From Candidatus Pantoea deserta (GTDB lineage: Bacteria > Pseudomonadota > Gammaproteobacteria > Enterobacterales > Enterobacteriaceae): a stretch of DNA of 64,000 nucleotides. The notes below the pieces were generated by a model. It was not told the DNA's origin. It did no database searches and was given only the letters and a program-made list of their open reading frames with translations. A program made the translations under genes and the position numbers. Positions 35,779 to 46,660 of the stretch are shown here, in pieces (position 1 is the first letter of the stretch; every line of letters begins with the position of its first letter). The stretch lies in contig NZ_RMVG01000001.1 of NCBI RefSeq assembly GCF_003813865.1, forward strand, positions 124,001-188,000, written 5' to 3'.

Positions 35779-36156
35779 ATGAGTGAATCGGCCCGGATGT
35801 CTATTCAGGTACAAAGTCTTTATATCGCTTCGCAGTCCTCGCCTGAGGAAGAGCGCTATGTCTTTGCCTATACCATTACCATCCGCAATCTGGGCCGTAA
35901 CGCTGTGCAGCTGCTGGGACGTTACTGGCTGATCACCAATGGCAACGGACGTGAAACCGAAGTGCAGGGTGAAGGTGTGGTTGGCGAGCAGCCGGTGATT
36001 GCGCCGGGCAGTGAATTTCAATACACCAGCGGCGCGATTATCGAAACGCCGATGGGCACCATGCAGGGACACTATCTGATGCAGGATGAAGAGGGAGAGA
36101 GCTTCCAAATCGACATCCCGGTGTTCCGCCTCGCGATAGAAACGCATATACACTAA
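35779..36156 (+). CDS. apaG: ApaG/DUF525 family protein
   Basis: Small immunoglobulin-like fold protein of the ApaG (DUF525) family; historically tied to Co2+/Mg2+ phenotypes, with no settled enzyme function. 125 residues, the family length. The conserved core is [20 protein letters not shown] near residues 29-48, and the GTMQGHY.M stretch near 95-102. In operon with rsmA (3 nt upstream); a terminator-like hairpin separates it from apaH. Confidence 0.95.
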   Translation: MSESARMSIQVQSLYIASQSSPEEERYVFAYTITIRNLGRNAVQLLGRYWLITNGNGRETEVQGEGVVGEQPVIAPGSEFQYTSGAIIETPMGTMQGHYLMQDEEGESFQIDIPVFRLAIETHIH

Positions 36157-36169
36157 TCTTTTTATTCTT

Positions 36170-36198
36170 CGCCCGGCTCTGCCGGGCGAGGCTTTTTA
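36170..36198 (+). terminator. Hairpin terminator between apaG and apaH
   Basis: Stem CGCCCGGC / GCCGGGCG with loop TCT, then AGGC and five T. Ends the apaG transcript at least partly, although apaH follows in the same direction after 16 nt. Confidence 0.75.
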
Positions 36199-36214
36199 TT
36201 GTGGATGATTCTCT

Positions 36215-37069
36215 ATGAGCACATACCTGATTGGCGACGTCCACGGCTGTTACGATGAGCTGCGCGCCCTGCTAAAACAAGTGGACTTCACGCCAGAGCG
36301 GGATACGCTGTGGCTGACCGGCGATCTGGTCGCGCGCGGTCCCGGCTCGCTTGAGGTTCTGCGCTACGTCAAATCACTGGGCGAGAGCGTACGCCTCGTG
36401 CTGGGGAATCACGATTTGCATCTGCTGGCGGTGTTTGCCGGCATCAGCCGCAATAAGCCCAAGGATCGTCTGACACCGCTACTGGAAGCGGACGACGCCG
36501 ATGAGCTAATTAACTGGCTGCGCCGCCAGCCGCTGTTGCAGGTCGATGAAGAGAAAAAGCTGGTTATGGCGCACGCCGGTATTACGCCGCAGTGGGATCT
36601 GGAAACGGCCAAAGCCTGCGCGCGCGAACTGGAAGCCGTGCTCGCCAGCGACAGCTACCCGCTGTTTCTGGATGCCATGTACGGCGATATGCCCAACAAC
36701 TGGACGCCGGAACTGGGCGGCCTGGCGCGCTTGCGCTTTTCCGCTAACGCGTTAACGCGGATGCGTTTCTGCTTTCCTAACGGACAGCTTGATATGATCT
36801 GCAAAGAGACGCCGGACTCGGCGCCGCCGCCGCTCAAGCCCTGGTTTGCAATTCCTGGCAAGCTTTCCGCAGACTATACCCAGGTGTTTGGCCACTGGGC
36901 GTCGCTGGAGGGTAAAGGTACGCCGCGCGGCGTGATTGGACTGGATACCGGCTGCTGCTGGGGTGGCGTGCTGACGCTGCTGCACTGGGAGAGTCAGCGC
37001 TACTATACTCAGGCGTCCAATCGTCAGCCGTCAGCCACCGACAGCATTTCGCCGCAGCAGTCGGCCTGA
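36215..37069 (+). CDS. apaH: Bis(5'-nucleosyl)-tetraphosphatase ApaH (symmetrical)
   Basis: Splits Ap4A into two ADP and removes Np4A caps from RNA 5' ends. 284 residues (E. coli 280). Metallophosphatase motifs: [10 protein letters not shown] near residues 7-16, [10 protein letters not shown] near 36-45, GNHDLH near 64-69, and the late histidine region MAHAGI near 119. A proline/serine-rich tail of about 15 residues is unlike the core. Start at ATG 36215 ([12 protein letters not shown]). Confidence 0.96.
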   Translation: MSTYLIGDVHGCYDELRALLKQVDFTPERDTLWLTGDLVARGPGSLEVLRYVKSLGESVRLVLGNHDLHLLAVFAGISRNKPKDRLTPLLEADDADELINWLRRQPLLQVDEEKKLVMAHAGITPQWDLETAKACARELEAVLASDSYPLFLDAMYGDMPNNWTPELGGLARLRFSANALTRMRFCFPNGQLDMICKETPDSAPPPLKPWFAIPGKLSADYTQVFGHWASLEGKGTPRGVIGLDTGCCWGGVLTLLHWESQRYYTQASNRQPSATDSISPQQSA

Positions 37070-37087
37070 TCGTCGCGCCAAAGAAAA

Positions 37088-37108
37088 CGCCTTGTCGCAG
37101 ACAAGGCG
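37088..37108. repeat. Hairpin after apaH (CGCCTTGT/ACAAGGCG)
   Basis: Perfect 8-bp stem CGCCTTGT (37088-37095) / ACAAGGCG (37101-37108), 18 nt after the apaH stop, without a T run. Its stem sequence recurs in the terminator at 37253-37272, making a matched pair about 165 bp apart. Confidence 0.7.
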
Positions 37109-37248
37109 TAACAGAATACAGAGAAGGCCGGCGGGCGAAAGCGCCGTATCGATGAACGCAGCCTCTGCGTCCCGGAAGAGTAAGAGGAACATCAGCGCCG
37201 TTTCGCGCTCTGACCGTCGGGGCAAATTTTCCCTGCGTCCCCCTGTAA

Positions 37249-37282
37249 AAAAGCCTTGTCCCTGGACAAGGCTTTTTCAGTA
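37249..37282. terminator. Bidirectional terminator between apaH and folA
   Basis: Stem GCCTTGTC (37253-37260) / GACAAGGC (37265-37272) flanked by six A on the left and five T on the right, so it can work on both strands. It lies just after the folA stop codon in the convergent gap. Confidence 0.9.
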
Positions 37283-37289
37283 GTGCCGG

Positions 37290-37769
37290 TTAGCGACGCT
37301 CCAGAATTTCGAAGCAGTAGCTGTGCGAGTTCTGCTCGTCAGCATCGTGGAATTCGCTAAAGGTCGATTGCCATTCGTCCGGCTCATAGTCCGGGAACTG
37401 CGTATCCCCTTCTACTTCGGCGTCGATATGGGTGAGGTAGAGACGGTCGGCGCGCGGCAACATCTGCTCATAAATGCGTCCGCCGCCAATCACCATAATC
37501 TCTGGCGCGTCTCCGGCCGCTTTAAGGGCGTCATCCAGCGACGTCACCCAGGTCACGCCTTCCGCCGAGCCTGGCTGTCGGCTGACCACAATATTGAGAC
37601 GGCCGGGCAGCGGGCGACCAATAGATTCAAAGGTCAGACGCCCCATAATTACCGGCTTATTTAAAGTGTTACGTTTAAACCACGCCAAATCCGCAGGCAG
37701 GTTCCACGGCATGGCACCTTCCATACCAATGACGCGATCCGCTGCTAATGCCGCGATCAGACTAATCAT
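37290..37769 (-). CDS. folA: Dihydrofolate reductase FolA
   Basis: NADPH-dependent reduction of dihydrofolate, the target of trimethoprim. 159 residues from the ATG at 37769 ([20 protein letters not shown]), exactly the E. coli length. [11 protein letters not shown] near residues 22-32 holds the catalytic acidic residue, with [18 protein letters not shown] near 40-57. Upstream frames extend the reading frame 52 codons but match nothing. The E. coli neighbours kefF/kefC are missing; a DUF805 gene stands divergently instead. Confidence 0.97.
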   Translation of the reverse strand: MISLIAALAADRVIGMEGAMPWNLPADLAWFKRNTLNKPVIMGRLTFESIGRPLPGRLNIVVSRQPGSAEGVTWVTSLDDALKAAGDAPEIMVIGGGRIYEQMLPRADRLYLTHIDAEVEGDTQFPDYEPDEWQSTFSEFHDADEQNSHSYCFEILERR

Positions 37770-38027
37770 GTTAAAAGACTCATAGTAAAAAATTGGCGCC
37801 ATCATACGTAAAGGCGAAACTTTCGTCGATAGGGGGATGTGTGTTATTACGTAAAGCTTTTTTGCCACCGTATTTTTGTTATTGTACAGAGTTTTAAACC
37901 GCTTTTTTCCGCAGGAGCACTGCAAGCCGCCAGATAAAATCAGTTAGCTGGAACAAGGGGGGGAAAAGCGTATAGCGGTTTGACTTAACGGGATTCTCTG
38001 CTCTTTTTTACCAAAAGGATAAATAAA

Positions 38028-38405
38028 GTGAGCCACTATCTGGCAGTGTTAAAAATGTATGCGGTGGTGCAAGGCCGTTGTCGCCGCAAAACCTTCTGGC
38101 TGTTTCTGTTATTCAGCACGCTAATTTCGCTGGCATGCAGCGCCATCGATGAGCTGTTCGGGCTGGTTATCTTTCGCGATCAGGGGCTGCTGTCGCTGAT
38201 CTACGCCGTGGCTGTTCTGATCCCCTCTGTCGCCGTAGGCGTGCGTCGCCTGCACGATCTTGATCGCTCCGGCTGGTGGCTGCTGATTATGCTTATTCCG
38301 CTTTTCGGCACGCTGCTGCTGCTGATCTACTTCTGCCTGCGCGGCACGGTCGGTCCTAACCGTTTCGGTCCCGATCCGCTGGACGAACCCGCTCTGTCAC
38401 CATAA
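38028..38405 (+). CDS. DUF805 inner membrane protein
   Basis: A 125-residue protein of the DUF805 family (YhaH/YhaI type), function unknown. GTG start at 38028 with AAGGA 8 nt upstream. Three hydrophobic segments are visible at about residues 22-45, 50-70 and 83-105, and the family motif VGVRRLHDLDRSGWWLL lies near 70-86. The N-terminus reads GRCRRKTFW, also typical. It stands alone: divergent from folA, convergent with the porin gene, ending in a shared terminator. The GTG could be replaced by an ATG at residue 10, but that would remove a conserved stretch. Confidence 0.88.
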   Translation: MSHYLAVLKMYAVVQGRCRRKTFWLFLLFSTLISLACSAIDELFGLVIFRDQGLLSLIYAVAVLIPSVAVGVRRLHDLDRSGWWLLIMLIPLFGTLLLLIYFCLRGTVGPNRFGPDPLDEPALSP

Positions 38406-38432
38406 AAAAACGGCTCCCCAGGGAGCCGTTTT
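38404..38432. terminator. Bidirectional terminator between the DUF805 and porin genes
   Basis: Stem CGGCTCC / GGAGCCG with A run (38404-38410) on the left and TTTT on the right. The A run includes the DUF805 stop codon. Works for both convergent genes. Confidence 0.88.
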
Positions 38433-38445
38433 GCCGTTCTGACAA

Positions 38446-39585
38446 TCAGAAGTCGTAGCGCAGACGCACCAGGTTGATGTCGCCCAGATTGTCGGTGCTG
38501 GAGGTGAAGACGTGTTCGTAATCGACGCGGAAGCCGTAGTCGAGGAACAGCGTGACGCCCAGACCATTATCGATACGCTGATAGTTACGACCGTTAACGT
38601 ACTCAAGACGATCGCCCATGACGTAAGGCTGAACAGCTTTCAGGCCATACTGTTTGATCGGGAATTTATAACCGGCGAAGTACTCCACGCCCCAGGCATC
38701 ATCGGCAAAGTAGTCGTTGACGTTGCTGCGTTTGGTCAGCAGGAAGTTCTGATACCAGCCGCCGCCCGCAGAGAGCGTCCAGTTACCCGGCTTCCAGCTC
38801 AGCGCGGTGCCGTAGATATTCTGGTTGTAGTCGCCGCTGTCCTCGTTGCCCGGATTACGCATGGTCGCGCGGGTATAGTTCCACGCGGTGCCCCAGGTCA
38901 GATCGTCGGTGATGTGGTAATCCACGCCCAGCGAGCCGCCGCCTTTGCGCTTATAGCGCAGGCCATTGCCCGGCAGGTATTCGTTGTCGCTAAACAGATA
39001 AGACGCGTACAGATCGACCGCGCCGAAGGTATTTTTATACTTCAGCTGTTTGCGTGAACGGTAAGAGCCGTCATAGTCGCCGTTAATACCGTTGCCCGGC
39101 GCCTGGGCTTTCATATCGTAATCCCAGATGTCCGTTTTCGCGCCTACAACGTCATAAAATACGCTGTTCTGCTGGCCGAAATAGATCTCGCCCCAGGTTT
39201 TGCTTTTCAGACCGGTATAGAGCTGGCGACGCGTAGTGTCGTTAGCGCCCTCTTTATAATGATTATCCCAGTCAAATACGGCGGGAATATTGACGCCGAC
39301 TTCGTAATAGCTGGCCCAGCTAATATCATCGAACAGATAATAATCTGCGGCGAAGCGGAAACGGGTGCCGCCGTCAAAGCCATTACGCTTATAGGATTTG
39401 TCATTCACACCTGTCTGGTGTTCGAACTGCGGACGGATACTGCCGCCCACGGTGAAGTTCAGTCGGCTCAGCGGATCGCCCGCCTGCGGATCTTGTTTAA
39501 GAAGAGTAATTTCTGCCTGGCTGGCAAATGGCGCAGCAGCCATTAACGCAGCAATGGCGCTCAGTGTGAAAGCACGCATTTTCAT
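38446..39585 (-). CDS. Outer-membrane porin (16-strand type, family not resolved)
   Basis: 379 residues with a signal peptide MKMRAFTLSAIAALMAAAPF cleaved after ASQA (residue 24), and a terminal phenylalanine (LVRLRYDF), the mark of a BAM-inserted beta-barrel. Alternating, aromatic-rich strands run through the protein (TFGAVDLYASYLF, YGLKAVQPYVMG). It resembles general Gram-negative porins (Porin_4 type) more than KdgM/NanC, which are much shorter. No loop-3 PEFGG motif is seen. Upstream AGGGA is 11 nt from the ATG. Substrate unknown; no transport or catabolic gene adjoins it. Confidence 0.8.
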   Translation of the reverse strand: MKMRAFTLSAIAALMAAAPFASQAEITLLKQDPQAGDPLSRLNFTVGGSIRPQFEHQTGVNDKSYKRNGFDGGTRFRFAADYYLFDDISWASYYEVGVNIPAVFDWDNHYKEGANDTTRRQLYTGLKSKTWGEIYFGQQNSVFYDVVGAKTDIWDYDMKAQAPGNGINGDYDGSYRSRKQLKYKNTFGAVDLYASYLFSDNEYLPGNGLRYKRKGGGSLGVDYHITDDLTWGTAWNYTRATMRNPGNEDSGDYNQNIYGTALSWKPGNWTLSAGGGWYQNFLLTKRSNVNDYFADDAWGVEYFAGYKFPIKQYGLKAVQPYVMGDRLEYVNGRNYQRIDNGLGVTLFLDYGFRVDYEHVFTSSTDNLGDINLVRLRYDF

Positions 39586-39781
39586 TTTTATAAAAATCCC
39601 TGATTAAGCTCGAATTATAAGCGGCGAGATATTACGCTGTGCTGACACTCTTGCGCATTATAATTTTGTGCTATTTTTGCAGGAAATCAGGTCCAAAGCA
39701 TTCTGCGCTAAGCCTAAAGACAAATTATTAAAACTTTAATCGTTTTTAGTTATTTATTATCTGATAACGATTTATAAAAAT

Positions 39782-39810
39782 AAAAAAAACGGCCCTGGCG
39801 GGCCGTTTTA
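39782..39810 (-). terminator. Rho-independent terminator of carAB
   Basis: Stem ACGGCCC / GGGCCGT with loop TGGC, followed on the minus strand by eight T. It lies 14 nt beyond the carB stop codon. Confidence 0.9.
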
Positions 39811-39823
39811 TTATGCGCGGAAA

Positions 39824-42800
39824 TTAACCGTTAATGAGCGCGTGCATTTCCTGAACGGAAATGACTTTCTCCGTTGGATCGGCATTCAGCGACATGGCAG
39901 TGGCAAAGCCGCCATTCAGCGTCGTGTCGTAGTGCACTTTATATTGCAGCGCGCTGCGACGGATGACGCGTGAATCTTCAATCGCCTGACGGCCCGCGGT
40001 GGTATTAACGATATAGGTGTATTCACCATTCTTCAGGCGGTCCTGAATATGCGGACGTCCTTCGTGCACCTTGTTCACCAGACGCGGATTAATGCCCGCT
40101 TCGCCCAGCACTACGGCAGTGCCGTGCGTGGCGTCCAGCTCGAAGCCGAACTTCAGCAGCTTAGCCGCCAGATCGACGATGCGCTTCTTGTCGCCCTCGC
40201 GTACTGACAGCAGCGCGCGTCCGCTCTTTTTCATATTGCTCTGCGCGCCCAGCATCGCCTTGGAGAAGGCTTCGGCAAAGGTACGGCCAACGCCCATCAC
40301 TTCGCCGGTTGAACGCATTTCCGGGCCGAGAATCGGGTCCACGCCCTGGAATTTGTTGAACGGCAGCACCACTTCCTTCACCGAGTAGTACGGCGGGATC
40401 ACCTCTTTGGTCACGCCCTGTTCGGCCAGGGTTTTCCCTGCCATTACGCGAGCCGCCACCTTCGCCAGCGGCACGCCGGTCGCTTTAGAAACGAACGGCA
40501 CCGTACGCGCGGCGCGTGGATTAACCTCAATCAGGTAGACCTCATTGTCCTTCACGGCGAACTGCACGTTCATCAGGCCGCGCACATTGAGTTCAAACGC
40601 CAGGCGCTCAACCTGCTGACGCATCACGTTCTGAATTTCCTGGCTCAGCGTGTAGGCCGGCAGTGAACAGGCGGAATCGCCTGAGTGCACGCCTGCCTGC
40701 TCGATGTGCTCCATGATGCCGCCAATCAGTACGCGCTCGCCGTCGCAGATAGCATCAACGTCGACTTCCACCGCGTCATCCAGGAAGCGGTCCAGCAGTA
40801 CCGGCGCGTCGTTAGACACAGAGACAGCGGTCTGGAAGTAGCGCTTCAGGTCGATCTCGTCATAGACGATCTCCATTGCGCGGCCGCCCAGCACGTAAGA
40901 AGGACGCACCACCAGCGGATAGCCGATGCTGGCCGCTTTCTCAACCGCCTGCTCCAGCGTGGTCACGGTAGCGTTAGCCGGCTGCTTAAGATTGAGACGC
41001 TCTACCGCCTGCTGGAAGCGCTCGCGGTCTTCCGCGCGGTCAATCGCGTCCGGGCTGGTGCCGATAACCGGCACGCCGGCCGCTTCCAGCGCGCGCGCCA
41101 GCTTCAGCGGCGTCTGGCCGCCGTACTGCACAATCACGCCTTTCGGCTGTTCGATGCGCACGATTTCCAGCACATCTTCCAGCGTCACCGGTTCGAAGTA
41201 GAGACGGTCAGAGGTGTCATAGTCGGTAGAGACGGTTTCCGGGTTGCAGTTGACCATAATGGTTTCGAAACCGTCTTCACGCAGCGCCAGCGCGGCGTGC
41301 ACGCAGCAGTAGTCAAACTCGATGCCCTGCCCGATACGGTTTGGCCCGCCGCCCAGCACCATAATCTTGTCGCGATCCTGGTTCGGGTTCGCCTCGCACT
41401 CCTCTTCATAGGTGGAGTACATATAGGCGGTATCGGTGGCGAACTCTGCGGCGCAGGTATCAACCCGCTTATAGACCGGATGCAGGTTGTACTGCTGACG
41501 CAGCTTGCGGATTTCGCCTTCCGAAACGCCTGCCAGCGCCGCCAGACGCGCATCGGCAAAGCCTTTACGCTTCAGCGCGCGCAGGAACGGCTGGCTCAGG
41601 CTATTGACGCCTTCGCGCGCCACCTGCTCTTCCAGACGCACCAGCTCTTCAATCTGCACCAGGAACCAGCGGTCGATATTGGTCAGGTTAAATACCCCGT
41701 CCACCGACATACCGGCGCGGAATGCGTCAGCGATGTACCAGATACGCTCGGCCCCGGCGTCTTTCAGCTCGCGGCGGATACGGGTCAGCGCGTCGGCGTC
41801 GTCCAGATGCACCTTCGGATCAAAGCCGGTCGCGCCGACTTCCAGACCGCGCAGCGCCTTGTGCATCGACTCCTGGAAGGTGCGGCCAATCGCCATCACT
41901 TCGCCGACGGACTTCATCTGCGTCGTCAGGCGGTCGTTCGCGCCCGCGAATTTCTCAAAGTTAAAGCGTGGGATTTTAGTGACGACGTAGTCGATAGATG
42001 GCTCAAACGACGCCGGGGTCAGGCCGCCGGTAATGTCGTTCATCAGCTCGTCGAGCGTGAAGCCGACCGCCAGCTTGGCCGCCACTTTAGCGATCGGGAA
42101 GCCGGTCGCCTTGGATGCCAGCGCGGAAGAGCGCGAAACGCGCGGGTTCATTTCGATCACGATCAGACGGCCATTCTTCGGGTTAACCGAGAACTGCACG
42201 TTAGACCCGCCGGTTTCTACGCCGATTTCACGCAGTACCGCCAGCGAGGCGTTACGCATGATTTGATACTCTTTGTCGGTCAGGGTCTGCGCCGGGGCTA
42301 CGGTGATGGAGTCGCCGGTATGAATGCCCATCGCGTCAAAGTTTTCGATTGAGCAGACAATGATGCAGTTGTCGTTTTTGTCACGCACCACTTCCATCTC
42401 ATACTCTTTCCAGCCGATTAGCGACTCGTCAATCAGCAGCTCATTGGTCGGCGAGAGATCCAGACCGCGTTCGCAAATCTCTTCGAACTCTTCACGGTTG
42501 TAGGCGATGCCGCCGCCGGTGCCGCCCATGGTGAACGAAGGACGGATAATGCACGGGAAGCCCACGTCTTCCGCGACCTTCAGCGCCTCTTCCATAGTAT
42601 GGGCGATGCCGGAGCGCGCGGTCTCCAGACCGATCGCCTTCATCGCTTTATCGAAGCGCTGACGGTCTTCCGCCTTATCAATGGCATCGGCCGTTGCGCC
42701 AATCATGGTCACGCCAAACTCTTCCAGTACGCCCTGACGCTCCAGCTCCAGCGCGCAGTTCAGCGCCGTCTGGCCGCCCATGGTCGGCAGCACGGCGTCC

Positions 42801-43048
42801 GGACGCTCTTTTTCGATGATCTTGCGCACCACTTCCCAGTGAATCGGCTCAATGTAGGTTGCGTCCGCCATCTCCGGATCGGTCATGATGGTTGCCGGGT
42901 TGGAGTTTACCAGGATAACGCGGTAACCCTCTTCACGCAGCGCCTTACAGGCCTGCGCGCCAGAGTAGTCAAATTCACAGGCCTGGCCGATAACAATCGG
43001 GCCGGCGCCAAGGATCAGGATGGATTTTATGTCGGTACGTTTTGGCAT
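39824..43048 (-). CDS. carB: Carbamoyl-phosphate synthase large subunit CarB
   Basis: Makes carbamoyl phosphate from bicarbonate, two ATP and ammonia delivered by CarA, for arginine and pyrimidines. 1074 residues (E. coli 1073). Two homologous ATP-grasp halves: the first starts [20 protein letters not shown], the second with [20 protein letters not shown] near 555-574. The C-terminal MGS-like domain (residues about 935-1074) is the site for UMP and ornithine control. The carA stop lies 14 nt upstream. Confidence 0.98.
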   Translation of the reverse strand: MPKRTDIKSILILGAGPIVIGQACEFDYSGAQACKALREEGYRVILVNSNPATIMTDPEMADATYIEPIHWEVVRKIIEKERPDAVLPTMGGQTALNCALELERQGVLEEFGVTMIGATADAIDKAEDRQRFDKAMKAIGLETARSGIAHTMEEALKVAEDVGFPCIIRPSFTMGGTGGGIAYNREEFEEICERGLDLSPTNELLIDESLIGWKEYEMEVVRDKNDNCIIVCSIENFDAMGIHTGDSITVAPAQTLTDKEYQIMRNASLAVLREIGVETGGSNVQFSVNPKNGRLIVIEMNPRVSRSSALASKATGFPIAKVAAKLAVGFTLDELMNDITGGLTPASFEPSIDYVVTKIPRFNFEKFAGANDRLTTQMKSVGEVMAIGRTFQESMHKALRGLEVGATGFDPKVHLDDADALTRIRRELKDAGAERIWYIADAFRAGMSVDGVFNLTNIDRWFLVQIEELVRLEEQVAREGVNSLSQPFLRALKRKGFADARLAALAGVSEGEIRKLRQQYNLHPVYKRVDTCAAEFATDTAYMYSTYEEECEANPNQDRDKIMVLGGGPNRIGQGIEFDYCCVHAALALREDGFETIMVNCNPETVSTDYDTSDRLYFEPVTLEDVLEIVRIEQPKGVIVQYGGQTPLKLARALEAAGVPVIGTSPDAIDRAEDRERFQQAVERLNLKQPANATVTTLEQAVEKAASIGYPLVVRPSYVLGGRAMEIVYDEIDLKRYFQTAVSVSNDAPVLLDRFLDDAVEVDVDAICDGERVLIGGIMEHIEQAGVHSGDSACSLPAYTLSQEIQNVMRQQVERLAFELNVRGLMNVQFAVKDNEVYLIEVNPRAARTVPFVSKATGVPLAKVAARVMAGKTLAEQGVTKEVIPPYYSVKEVVLPFNKFQGVDPILGPEMRSTGEVMGVGRTFAEAFSKAMLGAQSNMKKSGRALLSVREGDKKRIVDLAAKLLKFGFELDATHGTAVVLGEAGINPRLVNKVHEGRPHIQDRLKNGEYTYIVNTTAGRQAIEDSRVIRRSALQYKVHYDTTLNGGFATAMSLNADPTEKVISVQEMHALING

Positions 43049-43062
43049 TTTCAGGCTCCTGA

Positions 43063-44211
43063 TTACTTGGCTTGCGAACGGTAGGCTTCAATCAGTTCGA
43101 TAAAGTGGTCGAACAGCGGTGCGGCATCATGCGGACCCGGGCTGGCTTCCGGGTGTCCCTGGAAGCTGAACGCCGGTTTATCCGTACGGTGAATGCCCTG
43201 CACCGTTTTGTCGAACAGCGATACGTGGGTGACGCGCAGGTTGGCGGGCAGGTTTGCCTCGTCAACGGCGAATCCGTGGTTTTGCGCGGTGATCATGACG
43301 CAGTTATTGTCGAGATCCTGCACCGGATGGTTGCCGCCGTGATGGCCAAGCTTCATTTTCACGGTTTTCGCGCCGCTCGCCAGCGCCAGCAACTGGTGGC
43401 CGAGACAGATGCCGAATACCGGGATCTCTGTTTCCAGAAAGGTTTTGATGGCGCTGATGGCATAGTCGCACGGCTCCGGGTCGCCCGGTCCGTTAGAGAG
43501 GAAAATGCCGTCCGGATTGAGCTTAAGCACCTCGTCGGCCGGCGTCTGCGCCGGAACGACCGTTAAGCGACAGCCGCGATCGACCAGCATACGAAAGATA
43601 TTAAATTTCACGCCGTAGTCGTAGGCCACGACGTGATACGGCAGCGCGTCAGCCTGCTGCTGTTCCGGCAGCCCATCTTGCAGCGTCCAGGAACCCTGCT
43701 GCCAGCTATAGGTTTCGGCGGTTGTGACTTCTTTTGCCAGATCCATCCCTTTCAATCCAGGGAATGCCTGCGCTTTCTGTAGCGCCAGCGACGCATCCGG
43801 GTTATCGCCCGCGATAATGCAGCCATTCTGTGCGCCTTTTTCGCGCAGCAGGCGCGTCAGCTTACGCGTATCGATGTCGGCGATAGCCACGATGTTGTTG
43901 CGTTGCAGGTAGGCTGACAGGCCCTCTTCGCTGCGGAAGTTGCTGGCAATCAACGGCAGGTCGCGGATAACGAGGCCCTGAGCATGGATTTGAGTGGATT
44001 CTGCGTCGGCGGCGTTGGCGCCAACATTGCCGATATGGGGATAAGTGAGGGTGACGATCTGGCGGGAATAGGAGGGATCAGTGAGTATTTCTTGATAACC
44101 GGTCATTGACGTATTGAAAACGACCTCCCCCACTGCCGATCCTGTTGCCCCGATGGCCCGACCGTGGAATTGGGTTCCGTCTTCCAGAACCAAGAGCGCT
44201 GACTTAATCAA
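43063..44211 (-). CDS. carA: Carbamoyl-phosphate synthase small subunit CarA
   Basis: Glutaminase subunit that passes ammonia to CarB. The TTG at 44211 gives (M)[18 protein letters not shown] and 382 residues, exactly as in E. coli, where carA also starts with TTG; GGAGG lies 5 nt upstream. An ATG 27 nt further upstream overlaps the operator region. Class-I glutaminase triad: cysteine in [10 protein letters not shown] near 269, and HPE in [13 protein letters not shown] near 353. Regulated by the promoters and boxes at 44222-44507. Confidence 0.97.
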   Translation of the reverse strand: MIKSALLVLEDGTQFHGRAIGATGSAVGEVVFNTSMTGYQEILTDPSYSRQIVTLTYPHIGNVGANAADAESTQIHAQGLVIRDLPLIASNFRSEEGLSAYLQRNNIVAIADIDTRKLTRLLREKGAQNGCIIAGDNPDASLALQKAQAFPGLKGMDLAKEVTTAETYSWQQGSWTLQDGLPEQQQADALPYHVVAYDYGVKFNIFRMLVDRGCRLTVVPAQTPADEVLKLNPDGIFLSNGPGDPEPCDYAISAIKTFLETEIPVFGICLGHQLLALASGAKTVKMKLGHHGGNHPVQDLDNNCVMITAQNHGFAVDEANLPANLRVTHVSLFDKTVQGIHRTDKPAFSFQGHPEASPGPHDAAPLFDHFIELIEAYRSQAK

Positions 44212-44221
44212 AACATCCTCC

Positions 44222-44260
44222 AGGGAATAAACAGTCACAATATTTGCATATTAATTCAAA
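44222..44260. promoter_or_regulatory. Tandem ARG boxes upstream of carA
   Basis: TTTGCATATTAATTCAAA (44243-44260) matches the ArgR consensus TNTGAATWWWWATTCANW at 17 of 18 positions. A second, weaker box (44222-44239, about 14 of 18) is separated by exactly 3 bp, the usual spacing for hexameric ArgR. The stronger box overlaps the P2 -10 element, as in E. coli. Confidence 0.85.
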
Positions 44261-44277
44261 ATTTGGCCCTGAATCAA
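44249..44277 (-). promoter_or_regulatory. carAB promoter P2 (arginine-controlled)
   Basis: -35 TTGATT (44277-44272), 17-nt spacer, -10 TTAATA (44254-44249). The -10 lies inside the stronger ARG box, which explains repression by arginine. Inferred start is near 44242, about 30 nt before the TTG codon. Confidence 0.75.
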
Positions 44278-44320
44278 GGCAAAAACCGCCTGACTGGTCG
44301 ATTTTTGGCAAATTGCGCGC

Positions 44321-44349
44321 ATTCTAATGATCGCCCCGGTCCTTGTCTA
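44321..44349 (-). promoter_or_regulatory. carAB promoter P1 (pyrimidine-controlled)
   Basis: -35 TAGACA (44349-44344), 17-nt spacer, -10 TAGAAT (44326-44321). It lies 72 bp upstream of P2, close to the 67 bp known in E. coli. Inferred start is near 44314. Confidence 0.75.
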
Positions 44350-44491
44350 CCCTGAAAGGCGATTTTTTTGTGTTTTTCGGGTCACTGAATGCTAAAACCG
44401 GAACTAAGGCGTGAAAATGAGAGATTACAGGATGAAATAATCGGTTGCCTGAGGCAAATAAGATAATTCGCAGAGCCGGGAGCGATTTTTT

Positions 44492-44507
44492 TTGACCATT
44501 TGGTCAA
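44492..44507. promoter_or_regulatory. RutR-type operator in the carAB control region
   Basis: TTGACCATTTGGTCAA is a perfect palindrome fitting the RutR consensus TTGACCANNTGGTCAA. RutR senses uracil/thymine and is known to bind the E. coli carAB P1 control region. It lies about 145 bp upstream of the P1 -35. Confidence 0.85.
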
Positions 44508-44605
44508 AAAAGTTATTTTCCCGCCTGCGAAAGCAGGCAAAAAGCAAAGTTACGGCACCAATAAAGAAAAAAACTTATAAGACGCTTATTTTTACATAAA
44601 ATAAA

Positions 44606-44625
44606 GGACGATAAAATTATCGCCC
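44606..44625 (-). terminator. Probable terminator after dapB
   Basis: Stem GGACGATA / TATCGCCC (one mismatch) with an AT loop; on the minus strand the following bases are T-rich (TTTATTTTATG). It lies about 55 nt downstream of the dapB stop. The rest of the 468-bp carA-dapB gap holds the car promoters and another stem, GCCTGC/GCAGGC at 44523-44538, and no gene. Confidence 0.6.
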
Positions 44626-44679
44626 TTCTCAATCAACAGATTACGGATTGAAATAACCACATCACAATGGTTTTAAAAC

Positions 44680-45501
<822 letters not shown>

Positions 45502-45660
45502 TCATTCCTGATACAAAACTATGCATTCAAGCGCAATCAGGTTAACGGTCAGTTAACACGCGCGCCACTATTAATGCGGGATAATTAGAATTTCAGGGTA
45601 GCGCCTGCCGATTATCAGTAAAAGCAATTCCGCTCAGCGGAACAGCTCTTTTTTGCCAAT

Positions 45661-45686
45661 AAAAAAGGCCGAACAAGTCGGCCTTT
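45661..45686 (-). terminator. Rho-independent terminator of the ileS-lspA-fkpB-ispH operon
   Basis: Stem AAGGCCGA / TCGGCCTT with a 5-nt loop, followed on the minus strand by six T, 20 nt after the ispH stop codon. Confidence 0.9.
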
Positions 45687-45706
45687 CCTGAACAGAGCGC
45701 GCGGCG

Positions 45707-46660
45707 TTACTGCACGTTACGCACTTCGACGCGCAGCTCTTTAGGCACCTCGAATACGATGTTCTCTTCGCGGCCAATCAGCTCTATCGCCGCTTCGCCG
45801 CCGAGTTCGCGCAGACGCTGAATCACCTGCTGCACCAGAATATCCGGCGCGGACGCGCCGGCGGTAACACCGATGCACTTAACGTCTTTTACCCACTCTT
45901 CCTGAATGTCGTCTGCCGAATCGATCAGCTTCGCCAGCTTGCCAGCGCGCTGCGCCAGCTCCGCCAGACGGTTGGAGTTAGAGGAGTTCTTCGAGCCGAC
46001 GACCAGCACCACGTCCGCATCGCGCGCCAGCACGCGCACCGCTTCCTGACGGTTGGTGGTGGCGTAGCAGATGTCGTCTTTGCGCGGACCAATAATGGCC
46101 GGAAAACGGGCGCGCAGCGCATCAATCACGTCAGAGGTATCATCCACCGACAGCGTGGTCTGCGTCATAAAGCAGAGATTGCTCTCATCTTTGACCTGAA
46201 GCTTAAACACGTCCTCTGGCGACTCCACCAGATACATGCCGCCGTTGGGGTTGCTGTACTGGCCCATGGTGCCTTCCACTTCCGGATGACCCGCATGACC
46301 GATCAGGATAGCTTCTACGCCTTTGCGGCTGGCGCGCGCCACTTCCATATGCACTTTAGTCACCAGCGGACAGGTGGCGTCAAACAGCATGGTCAGGCTG
46401 CGCGCTTTGGCTTCGGCGCGGACCGCCTGAGAGACGCCGTGCGCCGAAAAGATCAGGATGGCGTTATCCGGCACTTCGCTAATCTCTTCGATAAAGATCG
46501 CGCCGCGCTCGCGCAGGCTGTTCACCACATAGCGATTATGCACGACCTCATGACGCACATAGATCGGCGCGCCGTACATCTCCAGCGCGCGCTCCACGAT
46601 GCTGATAGCGCGATCGACGCCGGCGCAAAAGCCGCGCGGGTTAGCCAGCAGGATTTGCAT
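45707..46660 (-). CDS. ispH: 4-hydroxy-3-methylbut-2-enyl diphosphate reductase IspH
   Basis: [4Fe-4S] enzyme that makes IPP and DMAPP in the last step of the MEP pathway. 317 residues from the ATG at 46660 ([20 protein letters not shown]). The cluster cysteines are GFCAGV near 12, [10 protein letters not shown] near 96 and IGVTAGAS with the third cysteine in [10 protein letters not shown] near 197; the catalytic glutamate is in the HPEVEGT motif near 124-130. A longer frame upstream is noise. Overlaps the end of fkpB by 20 nt. Confidence 0.97.
   Translation of the reverse strand: MQILLANPRGFCAGVDRAISIVERALEMYGAPIYVRHEVVHNRYVVNSLRERGAIFIEEISEVPDNAILIFSAHGVSQAVRAEAKARSLTMLFDATCPLVTKVHMEVARASRKGVEAILIGHAGHPEVEGTMGQYSNPNGGMYLVESPEDVFKLQVKDESNLCFMTQTTLSVDDTSDVIDALRARFPAIIGPRKDDICYATTNRQEAVRVLARDADVVLVVGSKNSSNSNRLAELAQRAGKLAKLIDSADDIQEEWVKDVKCIGVTAGASAPDILVQQVIQRLRELGGEAAIELIGREENIVFEVPKELRVEVRNVQ

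Noticed and set aside
40685..42352. 555-codon open frame antisense to carB
   Set aside because: Same shadow effect; carB is fully conserved over this span and the antisense translation has no domain features.
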